Source: Streptomyces sp. NBC_00224 (GTDB lineage Bacteria > Actinomycetota > Actinomycetes > Streptomycetales > Streptomycetaceae). From it: 64,000 bases of DNA. The notes under the pieces are model-generated. The model saw only the letters and a program-made list of their open reading frames with translations. It searched no databases and had not been told where the DNA came from. Each line of letters opens with the position of its first letter. The first letter of the stretch is position 1. Made by a program: the position numbers and the translations under genes. Location: contig NZ_CP108106.1 in NCBI RefSeq assembly GCF_041435195.1, positions 7,887,001-7,951,000 on the forward strand. Reading direction: 5' to 3'. This document shows positions 36,442 through 45,311 of this stretch, one piece after another.

Positions 36442-37575
36442 CTAACGGCACAGCGCCGCCAGCTCCGTTCCGGCCAGCAGGAAGGCTCCGACGCCGAAGT
36501 CCGCCGTGGTGTCGTACGTGACGGGCCGGCTGGAGTCGGGGCGGTCGCCGACGCCCTGGACATAGCCGAGGAAGCCGTCGGGGTGCACGGCGGTGGAGAC
36601 GAGGCCGCGCCAGGCGCGGGCGGCGACGGGGAGAAAGGCCGCGCGGGCGACGAGCCCGGCCCGTACCGCGTACGCGGCGCCGTAGGTGAGGAACGAGGTG
36701 CCGCTGGTCTCCGGGCCGGGGAAGTGGCCCGGGTCGGCGAGGTTCACGTTCCAGAAGCCGTCGGGGCGCTGGACCCGGCGGGCGGCGGTGAGCAGGCGTA
36801 CGAGTGCCTCGCGGTACTCGGGCACGTGCGGATCCCCCGGGGGCAGCGCCTTGAGGGTCTTCACATGGGCGCCGGCGACCCAGCCGTTGCCGCGGGACCA
36901 GACGACGGGGCTGCCCGAGGGCGAGGTGATCGCGCCGGGCAGGCCGGGTATGAACCGCTTGTCGCGGAACCACAGCCCGCTCGCCGTGTCGCACAGACCG
37001 GGGCCGCCCTCGGTGCGCCTGGTGTGGGTGTAGAGGCGGTGGAGCTTGTCCGTGTACGCGCTGTCCTGGCGCAGCACGCCCAGCCGGGCGAACGGCGGCA
37101 TCGCCATGTGCAGCGCGTCCGCCCACCACCAGTCGTCGTCCTTGGCGGGCCGGTCGACGGCGACCATGCGGTGCAGGCACTCCTCGATGGCCGCGATCTT
37201 CAACGGCTCGGGCTCAAGACGGTGGAGGTCGAGATAGGTCTGCCCGGCGCACTGGTTGTCCGCGTGCCGGGTGGTCACCCCGCCGATGAGTCCGTACGCG
37301 TGGCTCTCGGCCCAGCTCCGCGCGTACATGAGGTAGTGCGTGTCGCCGGTCAGCCGGTGCAGTGCCATGAGACCGCTGAAGAACGTGGCCCGGGCCCAGC
37401 CGTTGTCACCGGGGTCGCTGTGCGCCGCCAGCCAGTGGTCGGCGACCCTCCGCAGGACGGCCACGATCTCGTACCTGGACGGAAGACCACTATGGGCGCT
37501 TGCCGGAGACGGCGCCGCCAAAGATCCGCTAGTCGCCAACACGGCACTTGCTGCTAGTAGTTGACGACGATTCAT
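36442..37575 (-). CDS. Exported GH88/GH105-like unsaturated-glycoside hydrolase
   Basis: A 377-residue (alpha/alpha)6-barrel-type glycosidase. The start at 37575 has GGAGAGG nine bases upstream. The N-terminus MNRRQLLAASAVLATSGSLA carries an RR-x-L-L motif with a modest hydrophobic core, consistent with Tat export. Barrel motifs include DDWWWADALHMAMPPFARLG (candidate Asp acid/base), PVVWSRGNGWVAGAH and ETSGTSFLTYGAAYAV, all typical of unsaturated rhamnogalacturonyl/glucuronyl hydrolases. It would act on lyase-generated pectin or glycosaminoglycan oligomers; no lyase gene is adjacent. Confidence 0.85.
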   Translation of the reverse strand: MNRRQLLAASAVLATSGSLAAPSPASAHSGLPSRYEIVAVLRRVADHWLAAHSDPGDNGWARATFFSGLMALHRLTGDTHYLMYARSWAESHAYGLIGGVTTRHADNQCAGQTYLDLHRLEPEPLKIAAIEECLHRMVAVDRPAKDDDWWWADALHMAMPPFARLGVLRQDSAYTDKLHRLYTHTRRTEGGPGLCDTASGLWFRDKRFIPGLPGAITSPSGSPVVWSRGNGWVAGAHVKTLKALPPGDPHVPEYREALVRLLTAARRVQRPDGFWNVNLADPGHFPGPETSGTSFLTYGAAYAVRAGLVARAAFLPVAARAWRGLVSTAVHPDGFLGYVQGVGDRPDSSRPVTYDTTADFGVGAFLLAGTELAALCR

Positions 37576-37785
37576 CTCCCGGCACCTCTCCATCCGTGGA
37601 GTTCCGTATCCTGCACGGGAATCAGAGATGTGTCCACGGGGCATTGCCCAAAAGGGCCACCCGGGTGGCGCGCGTGACGCGGGTGTGCGGCGCGTGCCAC
37701 CCTTGCCGTCTGCGGAGGCCCTGGTCACGGGGCCGGGAGCCGGCGCCGGCCGACTCCGACGGAACCGATACCTGGAGTAGGGCTG

Positions 37786-38727
37786 TTGCTGCATCTGCGT
37801 CTGAACGTGCCCGCCGACCTCACCGACGAGGTGGTGCGGACCCTGGAGGCCACGGTGGGCACCGCCCATCTGGCCGTCGTCCCGGGCGCCTCCCGCAACC
37901 CCGCGGGCGATCTGGTGCTCTGCGACGTCGCCCGCGAGGCCGGGGACGGACTCCTCGGCAGTCTGCGCGCCCTCGGCCTCGACCGGTCCGGGGCGATCGC
38001 CGTCGAGAACATCGACCTGTCGCTGTCCAAGCGCGCCGAGAAGGCCGAGGCGGAGGCCCCGGGCGAGGGCGTGGACGCGGTGCTGTGGGAACAACTGGCG
38101 GACGCGACCCACGAGGAGTCGACGCTCACGGTCACCTATGTGGCGTTCCTGGCGATCGCCACGATGCTCGCGGCGTGCGGCGTGATGCTCGACAACGCCA
38201 TCCTGATCGTGGGCGCGATGGCGGTCGGCCCCGAGTTCGGGCCGCTGGCCGGGATCTCCACGGCGCTCGTCCAGCGTGCGCCCGGGCTCGTGTGGCGGTC
38301 GCTGACGGCGCTGGTGGTGGGCTTCGCCGCGGCCATGCTGCTGACGGCCGGATTCGGCTGGCTGCTTGACCAGGTGGGGCTGTTCGACAAGGCCATGCTG
38401 GAGGCGGACCGCCCGAACACCGCCTTCATCTGGAAGCCGGACTGGATGTCGTTCGTCGTCGCCTTCCTGGCGGGTGTCGCCGGAACCCTCTCGCTCACCT
38501 CGGCCAAGTCCGGGGCGCTGATCGGGGTGGCCATCTCGGTGACCACGGTCCCGGCGGCGGCCAACGCCGCCATGGCGTTCAGCTACAAGGAGTACGCCCA
38601 GACCTGGGGCTCCAGCGGGCAGCTCCTCGCCAACCTGGGCGGGATCGTGCTGGCGGGGATCCTCACCCTGCTCACCCAGAAGTCACTCCTGGCGAGCCTG
38701 CGCCGGCGCCGTACGCCCGCGAGCTGA
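37786..38727 (+). CDS. DUF389-family membrane protein
   Basis: A 313-residue protein of the TIGR00341/DUF389 family. The TTG at 37786 is supported by GGAG eight bases upstream. A cytoplasmic ferredoxin-like N-terminal domain (MLHLRLNVPADLTDEVVRTL) is followed by about six membrane helices (VAFLAIATMLAACGVMLDNA, LIVGAMAVGPEFGPLAGIST, VVGFAAAMLLTAGFGWLLDQ, SFVVAFLAGVAGTLSLTSAK, LANLGGIVLAGILTLLTQKS). The GAMAVGPEFGPLAG loop is the family signature. Function is unknown; transport is a guess. A hairpin follows. Confidence 0.85.
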   Translation: MLHLRLNVPADLTDEVVRTLEATVGTAHLAVVPGASRNPAGDLVLCDVAREAGDGLLGSLRALGLDRSGAIAVENIDLSLSKRAEKAEAEAPGEGVDAVLWEQLADATHEESTLTVTYVAFLAIATMLAACGVMLDNAILIVGAMAVGPEFGPLAGISTALVQRAPGLVWRSLTALVVGFAAAMLLTAGFGWLLDQVGLFDKAMLEADRPNTAFIWKPDWMSFVVAFLAGVAGTLSLTSAKSGALIGVAISVTTVPAAANAAMAFSYKEYAQTWGSSGQLLANLGGIVLAGILTLLTQKSLLASLRRRRTPAS

Positions 38728-38740
38728 GAGCTCGTGCCGC

Positions 38741-38779
38741 GTGGCGCGGGGCGGGGGCAGCCCGCCGCTCCCGCGCCAC
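38741..38779. terminator. Bidirectional hairpin terminator
   Basis: Long stem GTGGCGCGGG / CCCGCGCCAC extended internally by GCGGG / CCCGC, between the convergent DUF389 and repeat-protein genes. Confidence 0.8.
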
Positions 38780-38792
38780 ACGCGAAGGCCGG

Positions 38793-39209
38793 TCAGTACG
38801 TCTCGTGGTGCCCCTTCTTGGACCAGCCCTCCGAGTCGCAGTTGTGCTCGTAGTACGAGCCCTTGTTGGCGTTGCTGCCCGCCGCCGTGTGGCAGCTCTT
38901 CTTGTAGCCGCCGTCCTCGCCGTGGCCGCGGCCGTACTTGTCGTCGTGGTCGCGCCCGTGGTCACGCCCGTAGCCCTTGTCACGGTCGTGGTCACGGCCG
39001 TAGTCGCGCCCGTGGTCACGGTCGTGGTCGCGGCCGTAGTCACGACCATGGTCACGGTCGTGGTCGCGGCCGTAGTCACGGCCGTGGTCCTGGCCGTAGC
39101 TGTGCTCGCGGCAGTGGTCGTCGTTGTCGTGGGCGAGCGCGGTCGCCGCGCCGCCGAAGACGATGCCGACGGCAAGGACGCTCGCAGAGATCGTGGTACG
39201 CAAACGCAT
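38793..39209 (-). CDS. Secreted His/Asp/Arg/Gly-rich tandem-repeat protein
   Basis: A 138-residue exported protein. The signal peptide (ISASVLAVGIVFGGAATALA) is followed by HDNDDHCREHSYG and then roughly 60 residues of 12-residue repeats with the unit YGRDHDRDHGRD. The C-terminal third (SCHTAAGSNANKGSYYEHNC) holds two of the three Cys residues and no repeat. The repeats are strongly alternating in charge, predicted disordered, and dense in His/Asp, so binding of divalent metal or anionic polymers is plausible. It is transcribed alone. I know no named family for it. Confidence 0.75.
   Translation of the reverse strand: MRLRTTISASVLAVGIVFGGAATALAHDNDDHCREHSYGQDHGRDYGRDHDRDHGRDYGRDHDRDHGRDYGRDHDRDKGYGRDHGRDHDDKYGRGHGEDGGYKKSCHTAAGSNANKGSYYEHNCDSEGWSKKGHHETY
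38980..39100. repeat. 36-nt tandem repeat array inside the His/Asp-rich gene
   Basis: About three units of a 36-base repeat (seen on the plus strand as GGCCGTAGTC-CGGTCGTGGTC-type blocks) with a few synonymous differences, encoding the YGRDHDRDHGRD unit. Such arrays can expand or contract by slippage. Confidence 0.7.
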
Positions 39210-39294
39210 GGGTGCTCCTGTGAGGTGGGTGAATTGTGACGTCCTCAGCGATCACCGTTACGGGAGGTGGCGAAACCTGACTTCACCCGACTGC

Positions 39295-39320
39295 CCGGTG
39301 TGTGACTACCGGTGTGTGAC
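39295..39320. promoter_or_regulatory. Twin direct repeats CCGGTGTGTGAC upstream of the graspetide precursor
   Basis: Exact 12-base direct repeats at 39295-39306 and 39309-39320, period 14 bases, about 100 bases upstream of the precursor start. This could be an activator binding site. The rest of 39210-39421 shows no other structure apart from the promoter-proximal A/T patch TGATGAATTCCTTA. Confidence 0.4.
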
Positions 39321-39421
39321 GCCCTTCACGTCTATGTGGCGGAACGTGATGAATTCCTTACAGGGCCACTACGTACAGGTGTGCACAAGGATCGGCGTGA
39401 CGTTTCTGCAGGAGGTTCCTC

Positions 39422-39613
39422 GTGAGGCCGTTCACTCTGCACTACACGGTGCCGCATGAGCCGGAGGCCGTGGCGGTCCCCTACCACTTCGACGCCTCGC
39501 GGCAACTGAACGTGCTGCCCGACGGGCGCCCCGCCGTCGCCGACCGCGCGGTGCTCAGGGCGACCGGCACCACCACGTCCACCGCCGGTTCCCAGACCCA
39601 CTTCGACGACTGA
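39422..39613 (+). CDS. tgmA: ATP-grasp-modified RiPP (graspetide) precursor
   Basis: A 63-residue peptide of the actinobacterial ATP-grasp target family (GRASP_targ). The GTG start follows a strong AGGAGG. The leader has the family's PFTLHYTVPHEPEAVAVPYH and QLNVLPDGRPAV segments; the C-terminal core is TTTSTAGSQTHFDD, with hydroxyl donors (Thr/Ser) followed by acidic acceptors (Asp-Asp). Known family chemistry links side chains through omega-ester bonds. The ligase gene follows after 15 bases. No O-methyltransferase gene, a common third member, is adjacent. Confidence 0.88.
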   Translation: MRPFTLHYTVPHEPEAVAVPYHFDASRQLNVLPDGRPAVADRAVLRATGTTTSTAGSQTHFDD

Positions 39614-39628
39614 CGGCCCGGCAGTCGG

Positions 39629-40549
39629 ATGACGGTTCTCATCCTCACCTGCGAAGGCGACGTCACCACGGACATGGTGGTGACCGAGCTGCACGAGCGG
39701 GGTGTCCCGCTGGTGCGCCTCGACCCCGCCGATCTGCCCGGCAGAGCGGTGCTGTCCGCCGAGTACGCCCACGGGGACTTCGCCGGGCACCTGTCGGTCG
39801 ACGGGTTCCTGGTGAGCATGTCCGGGCTGCGCTCGGTCTGGGTGCGCCGGCCGGGGCAGCCCGCCGCCCATGCGCCGGAGCCCTCCCAGTGGCTCACCGC
39901 CGAGGTCCGGCAGGCGCTGTTCGGCATGCTGTACTCGGCCTCCGCGCGCTGGATGAACCATCCGCGCGACGCCGAACAGGCCCGTCACAAGCCCTGGCAG
40001 CTGCGGGTCGCCCACGCCGGCGGGTTCGCCGTGCCGCCCACGGTCGTCACGACCGTTCCCCGCGTGGCCCGGCAGTTCGTGCAGGAGTACCGGGACGTGG
40101 TGGTGAAGAGTGCCGCCGGGCCGCCGCCGGACGAGCCCCTGATGGCGCTGCCGACCACACTGATCGGGCCCGACGCGGACTTCTCCAGCGTCCGGGCGGG
40201 CCCGGTGCTGCTCCAGCGCTACATCCCCAAGAAGGCGGACATCCGGCTGACCTGCGTGGGTGCCCGGCTCTTTGCCGCCCGGAAGGTCTCCGACCCCCAG
40301 CAGGTGGACGGGCGATACGACGACAGCGGTCACCGCTGGGAGCCCACCGGGGTGCCCGACCGCATCGCCGAGTCGGTGCACGCGTACACCCGCCGCACCG
40401 GGCTCGCCTACGCGGCGTTCGACTTCGCGGAGGACGCGGACGGGGTCTGGTGGTTCCTGGAGTGCAACCAGGGCGGGCAGTTCGGCTTCGTCGAACTCGA
40501 CACGGGCCAGCCGATAGCCGCCGCGGTCGCCGCCTGGCTGGCTGAGTGA
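39629..40549 (+). CDS. tgmB: ATP-grasp graspetide ligase (peptide maturase)
   Basis: A 306-residue ATP-grasp ligase of the RiPP-maturase group (GRASP_SAV_5884-like). The N-terminal part (MTVLILTCEGDVTTDMVVTE) and the RLDPADLP segment are typical. The ATP and Mg elements are RDVVVKSAAGPPPD, LLQRYIPKKADIRLTCVG and VWWFLECNQGGQFGFVE (ECNxxGQ). It activates acidic side chains as acyl-phosphates for ester formation with Thr/Ser of the precursor encoded immediately upstream. It is followed by a convergent LysR gene, so no transporter or protease is linked. Confidence 0.9.
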   Translation: MTVLILTCEGDVTTDMVVTELHERGVPLVRLDPADLPGRAVLSAEYAHGDFAGHLSVDGFLVSMSGLRSVWVRRPGQPAAHAPEPSQWLTAEVRQALFGMLYSASARWMNHPRDAEQARHKPWQLRVAHAGGFAVPPTVVTTVPRVARQFVQEYRDVVVKSAAGPPPDEPLMALPTTLIGPDADFSSVRAGPVLLQRYIPKKADIRLTCVGARLFAARKVSDPQQVDGRYDDSGHRWEPTGVPDRIAESVHAYTRRTGLAYAAFDFAEDADGVWWFLECNQGGQFGFVELDTGQPIAAAVAAWLAE

Positions 40550-40610
40550 ACCGCGACGGGGCCGCGGCCGCGCACGGTCGCCACCAGCGGCACCCCCGGG
40601 CTGCGGCAGC

Positions 40611-41597
40611 TCAGGCGTCGGAGGCCTGGAGCTCCTGCCGTTCGTCCGGCGGGTGCAGCTCCGGGTGGGTGTCCCACCAGGCCCGGTGGAACGCGTTGTT
40701 GTCGACGTTGGACAGATACGCGCAGACCGCCGCGCGGTAGAGCAGCTCCGCCTGCCGGGTCGGAACGGCCGAGCGGTTCCAGGCCAGGCGGATGCGGCCG
40801 TGCAGCGGGGCGCCGACCAGGGGGCGCATCACGGTGCCCTCGGCCCGCGGCGCGGTCGGCTGGCTCAGGGCGACGGCGCGGCCTCCGGCGATCAGGGCGT
40901 ACTGCATCTGGCGGTCCGCGATCCGGTGCCGCAGCCTGGGCACGAACCCGGCTCGCGCGCACGCCTCAAGGAAGGCCTCCGGGCCGCCGTCGTCGTCCTC
41001 CACGAGGGTCATCCACGCCTCGTCGGCCAGGTCGGCCAGCTCGATGTGCTCCCGGTCGGCCAGGGGGTGGCGGGCCGACATCCGGATGGAGAACGGTTCC
41101 TCCGGGATCAGTGTTCTGGCCAGGACCCCTTCGGGGAGCGGGACTTCGTGGTCGTTCACCTCCCCGTACACGATGGCGTCATAGCGTCCGGCGCCGAGCA
41201 TCCGGGTCAGCGCGGTCACCGAGTGCTCCAGGTCCACGGTGATCTCCTGCCCGGAGAGCGAGAGATCGGTCTGCTCCAGCAGGCCGTCGACCAGGACGAG
41301 CAGGATGCAGCCGAGCCGCATCGGGGCGTCGGTGGCGACCGCGCGCGCCCGGGTGCCGAGCGCGTCCATCTCGCTGAGCACACGGCGCGCCCTGGCCAGC
41401 ACGAACCGGCCCAGCGCGGTCGGCTCCGTGCCCTGGCGGCTGCGGATGAACAGATCGCCGCCGGTGACCTGCTCGATGCGGCGCAGCTGGGCGGAGAGCG
41501 AGGGCTGGGACACCCCGAGGCGGCGGGCGGCGCGTCCGAGACTGCCCGCTTCCGCAATCTGGCAGACGGCCTGTAAGTGCCTCAACTCCAGCTGCAT
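40611..41597 (-). CDS. LysR-family transcriptional regulator
   Basis: A 328-residue regulator from the ATG at 41597. HTH: LRHLQAVCQIAEAGSLGRAA and LGVSQPSLSAQLRRIEQ. The effector-binding domain follows (LDLE-type strands, RHPLADREHIELADLADEAW). It is divergent from the large secreted metallopeptidase gene, 130 bases apart, a layout known for Streptomyces LysR activators of secreted neutral proteases. The intergenic DNA holds CATAACTC and GTATGACCAACTGGTATGTA segments that could contain its T-N11-A box. Confidence 0.92.
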   Translation of the reverse strand: MQLELRHLQAVCQIAEAGSLGRAARRLGVSQPSLSAQLRRIEQVTGGDLFIRSRQGTEPTALGRFVLARARRVLSEMDALGTRARAVATDAPMRLGCILLVLVDGLLEQTDLSLSGQEITVDLEHSVTALTRMLGAGRYDAIVYGEVNDHEVPLPEGVLARTLIPEEPFSIRMSARHPLADREHIELADLADEAWMTLVEDDDGGPEAFLEACARAGFVPRLRHRIADRQMQYALIAGGRAVALSQPTAPRAEGTVMRPLVGAPLHGRIRLAWNRSAVPTRQAELLYRAAVCAYLSNVDNNAFHRAWWDTHPELHPPDERQELQASDA

Positions 41598-41727
41598 CTT
41601 CCGAGCGTACGCAGCGGCCCCCCGCCGCACCATAACTCGCGCCGTATGACCAACTGGTATGTACCACGCTTGCCATGTCCACGCCCATACTGCGCGAAGA
41701 ACAGGCCCCCCACGATCGGAGTGGACG

Positions 41728-44700
41728 TTGCGCCCCTTCAGATTGACGGCCGCCGTGGCAGCGCTGGCACTGACCACGAGCCTGACCGGCGCTCTAGCCG
41801 GTACGGCGTCGGCCGCACCCCATTCGCAGTCAGGGCCGGACCAGCGGCCCACCCCCCTCTCGCGCGCCGTCGCCGCCGCCGACCAGGCGGTCCGCAGCGG
41901 GCTCGACACCTTGGTCAACTCCCCGCAGGAACAGTACGAACGACGCATGGTCACCCCCTGGGTGAAGAACCTCTACTCGGTCGCCTACGAGCGGAGCTAC
42001 CGAGGGCTGCCGGTCGTCGGCGGCGACGCGGTGGTGCTCGCCGACGGCGACGGCGACATACGCGCCGTGCAGTCCGCCTCGGCCGTACGCGTCGACGTGG
42101 CGACCACCCCGTCGGTCACCGCGAAGAAGGCCGAGACCACCTCGCGCACCAAGCTGGCGAAGGTCGACAAGGTCGTCGACAGCCGGCTCGTCGTCCGGCT
42201 CGCGGACGGCAAACCCGCCCTCGCCTGGGAGACCGTGCTCGCCGGACGCACCAAGACCGCGCCCAGCAAGCTCCACGTCTTCGTGGACGCACGGACCGGG
42301 AAGGTCCTCGCCACCCACGACGACGTCGAGGCGGGCACCGCCAGCAGCAAGTGGAACGGCCCCAGTCCGCTCACCATCGACACCACCAACTCGGGCGGCA
42401 GCTACTCGCTGCGCGACCCCAACCGGCCCGGCCTCAGCTGCGCCGACTACAGCACGGGCTCGGTCTTCACCAAGTCCTCGGACTCCTGGGGCACGGGCAA
42501 CCCCACCAGCAAGGAGACCGGCTGCGCGGACCTGATGTTCGCCGCGCAGAAGCAGTGGGACATGCTGGGCCAGTGGCTCGGCCGCAACGGCGTCAACGGC
42601 AGCGGCCGCAGCTTCCCGGGCAAGGTCGGCCTGAGCGACCTCAACGCGTACTGGGACGGCAGCTCGGTCACCATCGGCCACAACAGCGCCAACGAGTGGA
42701 TCGCCGGAATCGACGTGGTGGCCCACGAGTACGGGCACGCCATCGACTCCAACACCCCCGGCGGCACCAGCGGCCAGGAGGCCGGACTCGGCGAGGGCAC
42801 CGGTGACATCTTCGGCGCGCTGACCGAGGCGTACGTCAACGAGCCCTCCCCGTACGACACCCCGGACTACACGGTCGGCGAGATGATCAATCTCCAGGGC
42901 CGGGGTCCGATCCGGAACATGTACAACCCGTCGCTCGTCAGCAACGACCCGAACTGCTACAGCTCCTCGATACCCGGCACCGAGGTGCACAAGGCCGCGG
43001 GCCCGATCAACCACTGGTTCTACCTGCTCGCCGAGGGCAGCAGCCCCGGCGGCGGCAAGCCCAACAGCCCCACCTGCAACAGCTCCACGGTGACCGGCGT
43101 GGGCGTCCAGAACGCCGGCAAGATCTTCTACGGCGGCATGCTCCTCAAGACCAGCAGCATGTCGTACAAGAAGTACCGGACGGCGACGCTGAGTTCGGCC
43201 AAGTCGCTCGACCCCACGTGCGACCTGTTCACCAAGACCAAGGCCGCCTGGGACGCGATCACCGTGCCCGCGCAGACCGGTGACCCGACCTGCACGCCGA
43301 GCGGCCAGAACGACTTCTCGATGGCGCTGAACCCGGCGTCCGGCACCGTCCAGCAGGGCGGCTCGGTCACCACCACGGTGAGCACGGCCGTCACCACCGG
43401 CAACGCCCAGTCGGTGGCGCTCACCGCCTCCGGTCTGCCGTCCGGCGTGACCGCCTCCTTCAACCCGGCCACCGTGCAGTCCGGCCAGTCCTCGGTGCTC
43501 ACGCTCTCCGCCACCAGCAACGCGGCGCCCGGCGCGTCCACCGTCACCATCAAGGGCCAGGGCACCACGCTCTCCCACACCGTCGACTACGCGCTCAACG
43601 TCGGCGGCACCCCGCCCGGCACCGACCCGCCCAACATCGACGTCGCCAACATCCAGGCGCACCTCTCCCAGCTGGGCACCATCGCCACCCAGAACGGCGG
43701 CAACCGCCGTGCGGGCAGCGGCGGCTACACCCAGTCGGTGGCCTACATCAAGGGCAAGCTCCAGGCCGCCGGATACACCGTGGCCGAGCAGAACTGCACC
43801 AGCTGCACCTACCCGTCGAACAACCTGATCGCCGACTGGCCCGGCGGCCCCGCCGACCAGACCGTCATGTTCGGGGCGCACCTCGACAGCGTGTCGGCCG
43901 GACCCGGCATCAACGACAACGGCTCGGGTTCCTCGACCCTCCTGGAGAACGCGCTGGTCCTGGCCCAGAAGAACCCCACCATGACCAAGCACGTGCGCTT
44001 CGCCTGGTGGACCGACGAGGAGCAGGGCCTCAACGGCTCCAAGTTCTACGTCAACCGTCTGAGCACCACCGACCGCGCGGCCATCAAGGCGTACTACAAC
44101 TTCGACATGGTCGGCTCGCCCAACGGCGGCTACTTCATCAACAACGTCAACTCGACCGCCGGCGCGCCACTCAAGGCGTACTGGACCTCGCTCAACCTCG
44201 CCCCCGAGGAGAACGTCGAGGGCCAGGGCCGCAGTGACGACGCGTCCTTCCAGGCGGCCGGCATCGCCACCTCCGGTTACGCGGCCGGCGCCAGCGACCG
44301 CAAGACCTCGGCACAGGCGGCCAAGTGGGGCGGCACGGCCAACGCCGCCTACGACTCCTGCTACCACAGCGCCTGCGACACCCCGAGCAACATCAGCGCC
44401 ACGGTCCTCGACCGCAGCGCAGACGGCGTGGCGTACGCGATCTGGAAGCAGGCCGTCGGCGGGACCACCCCGGCGCAGGACTTCTCCCTCGCCACCAACC
44501 CGGCCTCCGGCAGCGCCAACCCGGGCGGCAGCGTCACCAGCACGGTGAACACCACCACCGTCAGCGGTGACCCGCAGACGGTCGCCCTGTCGGTCTCCGG
44601 CGCGCCCAGCGGTGTGACCGCGACCCTCGACCCGACGTCCGTGCAGTCCGGCAAGTCCTCGACCCTGACCGTGCAGGTCGGTGCGAGCACCGCACCGGGC

Positions 44701-45231
44701 ACGTACACCCTGACGGTCACGGGCGCCGGTACGGTCAGTCACAGCACCACCTACACGCTGACCGTCGGCGGCGGCACCTGCACACCGCGCCAGCTCGTCG
44801 TCAACGGCGGGTTCGAGAACGGCTCCAGCCCGTGGACAGCCACCTCGGGCGTCATCACCAACCAGGCCGGCGAGGCGCCGCACAGCGGCTCCTACATGGC
44901 GTGGCTGAACGGCTGGGGCTCGCCCCGTACGGACAGCGCCTCCCAGTCGCTGAGCATTCCGTCCGGCTGCTCCCGCTACCAGCTCTCGTTCTTCCAGCAC
45001 ATCGACACGGACGAGAACGAGAACGTCGCCTATGACGTCTTCACCGTCTCGGTGGGCGGCCAGACCCTGGCCACCTTCTCCAACCTGGACGCCAACTCCG
45101 GCTACACGGAGAAGTCCTACGACCTCTCGTCGTTCGCCGGGCAGACCGTCACCCTGAAGTTCAACGGCGTGGAGGACCAGTCACTGCAGACCTCGTACGT
45201 CGTGGACGACATCACCCTCCAGGTGAGCTGA
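41728..45231 (+). CDS. Secreted bimodular zinc metallopeptidase: M4 thermolysin-like plus M28 aminopeptidase-like domains
   Basis: TTG start at 41728 with GGAG six bases upstream; about 1167 residues. In order: Sec signal; FTP/PepSY-type propeptide ([20 protein letters not shown]); M4 domain with [10 protein letters not shown] (H333, E334, H337) and [11 protein letters not shown] (E356); an Ig-like repeat beginning [11 protein letters not shown]; an M28 domain with [14 protein letters not shown] (H718, D720), [22 protein letters not shown] and [11 protein letters not shown]; a second Ig-like repeat ([11 protein letters not shown]); and a C-terminal carbohydrate-binding-like beta domain ([11 protein letters not shown]). 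Each catalytic module looks intact. Expression is probably controlled by the divergent LysR protein. Confidence 0.9.
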   Translation: MRPFRLTAAVAALALTTSLTGALAGTASAAPHSQSGPDQRPTPLSRAVAAADQAVRSGLDTLVNSPQEQYERRMVTPWVKNLYSVAYERSYRGLPVVGGDAVVLADGDGDIRAVQSASAVRVDVATTPSVTAKKAETTSRTKLAKVDKVVDSRLVVRLADGKPALAWETVLAGRTKTAPSKLHVFVDARTGKVLATHDDVEAGTASSKWNGPSPLTIDTTNSGGSYSLRDPNRPGLSCADYSTGSVFTKSSDSWGTGNPTSKETGCADLMFAAQKQWDMLGQWLGRNGVNGSGRSFPGKVGLSDLNAYWDGSSVTIGHNSANEWIAGIDVVAHEYGHAIDSNTPGGTSGQEAGLGEGTGDIFGALTEAYVNEPSPYDTPDYTVGEMINLQGRGPIRNMYNPSLVSNDPNCYSSSIPGTEVHKAAGPINHWFYLLAEGSSPGGGKPNSPTCNSSTVTGVGVQNAGKIFYGGMLLKTSSMSYKKYRTATLSSAKSLDPTCDLFTKTKAAWDAITVPAQTGDPTCTPSGQNDFSMALNPASGTVQQGGSVTTTVSTAVTTGNAQSVALTASGLPSGVTASFNPATVQSGQSSVLTLSATSNAAPGASTVTIKGQGTTLSHTVDYALNVGGTPPGTDPPNIDVANIQAHLSQLGTIATQNGGNRRAGSGGYTQSVAYIKGKLQAAGYTVAEQNCTSCTYPSNNLIADWPGGPADQTVMFGAHLDSVSAGPGINDNGSGSSTLLENALVLAQKNPTMTKHVRFAWWTDEEQGLNGSKFYVNRLSTTDRAAIKAYYNFDMVGSPNGGYFINNVNSTAGAPLKAYWTSLNLAPEENVEGQGRSDDASFQAAGIATSGYAAGASDRKTSAQAAKWGGTANAAYDSCYHSACDTPSNISATVLDRSADGVAYAIWKQAVGGTTPAQDFSLATNPASGSANPGGSVTSTVNTTTVSGDPQTVALSVSGAPSGVTATLDPTSVQSGKSSTLTVQVGASTAPGTYTLTVTGAGTVSHSTTYTLTVGGGTCTPRQLVVNGGFENGSSPWTATSGVITNQAGEAPHSGSYMAWLNGWGSPRTDSASQSLSIPSGCSRYQLSFFQHIDTDENENVAYDVFTVSVGGQTLATFSNLDANSGYTEKSYDLSSFAGQTVTLKFNGVEDQSLQTSYVVDDITLQVS

Positions 45232-45258
45232 CAGCCATCTGAGAGTGCTGTGCACAGC

Positions 45259-45290
45259 GTCGGCCCCCGCCTCACCCGGCGGGGGCCGAC
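45259..45290. terminator. Bidirectional hairpin terminator
   Basis: Perfect 12-bp stem GTCGGCCCCCGC / GCGGGGGCCGAC, 8-nt loop, between the convergent metallopeptidase and ferredoxin reductase genes. Confidence 0.88.
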
Positions 45291-45311
45291 CCGTCTGTCC
45301 AGGGTTCGCGA

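Noticed and set aside
38972..39100. Short repeats that could be mistaken for a CRISPR array
   Set aside because: The units are contiguous, in frame and encode YGRDHDRDHGRD; there are no unique spacers and no cas genes.
41830..45000. 1056-codon minus-strand ORF
   Set aside because: It is antisense to the M4-M28 metallopeptidase, whose motifs are intact on the plus strand.
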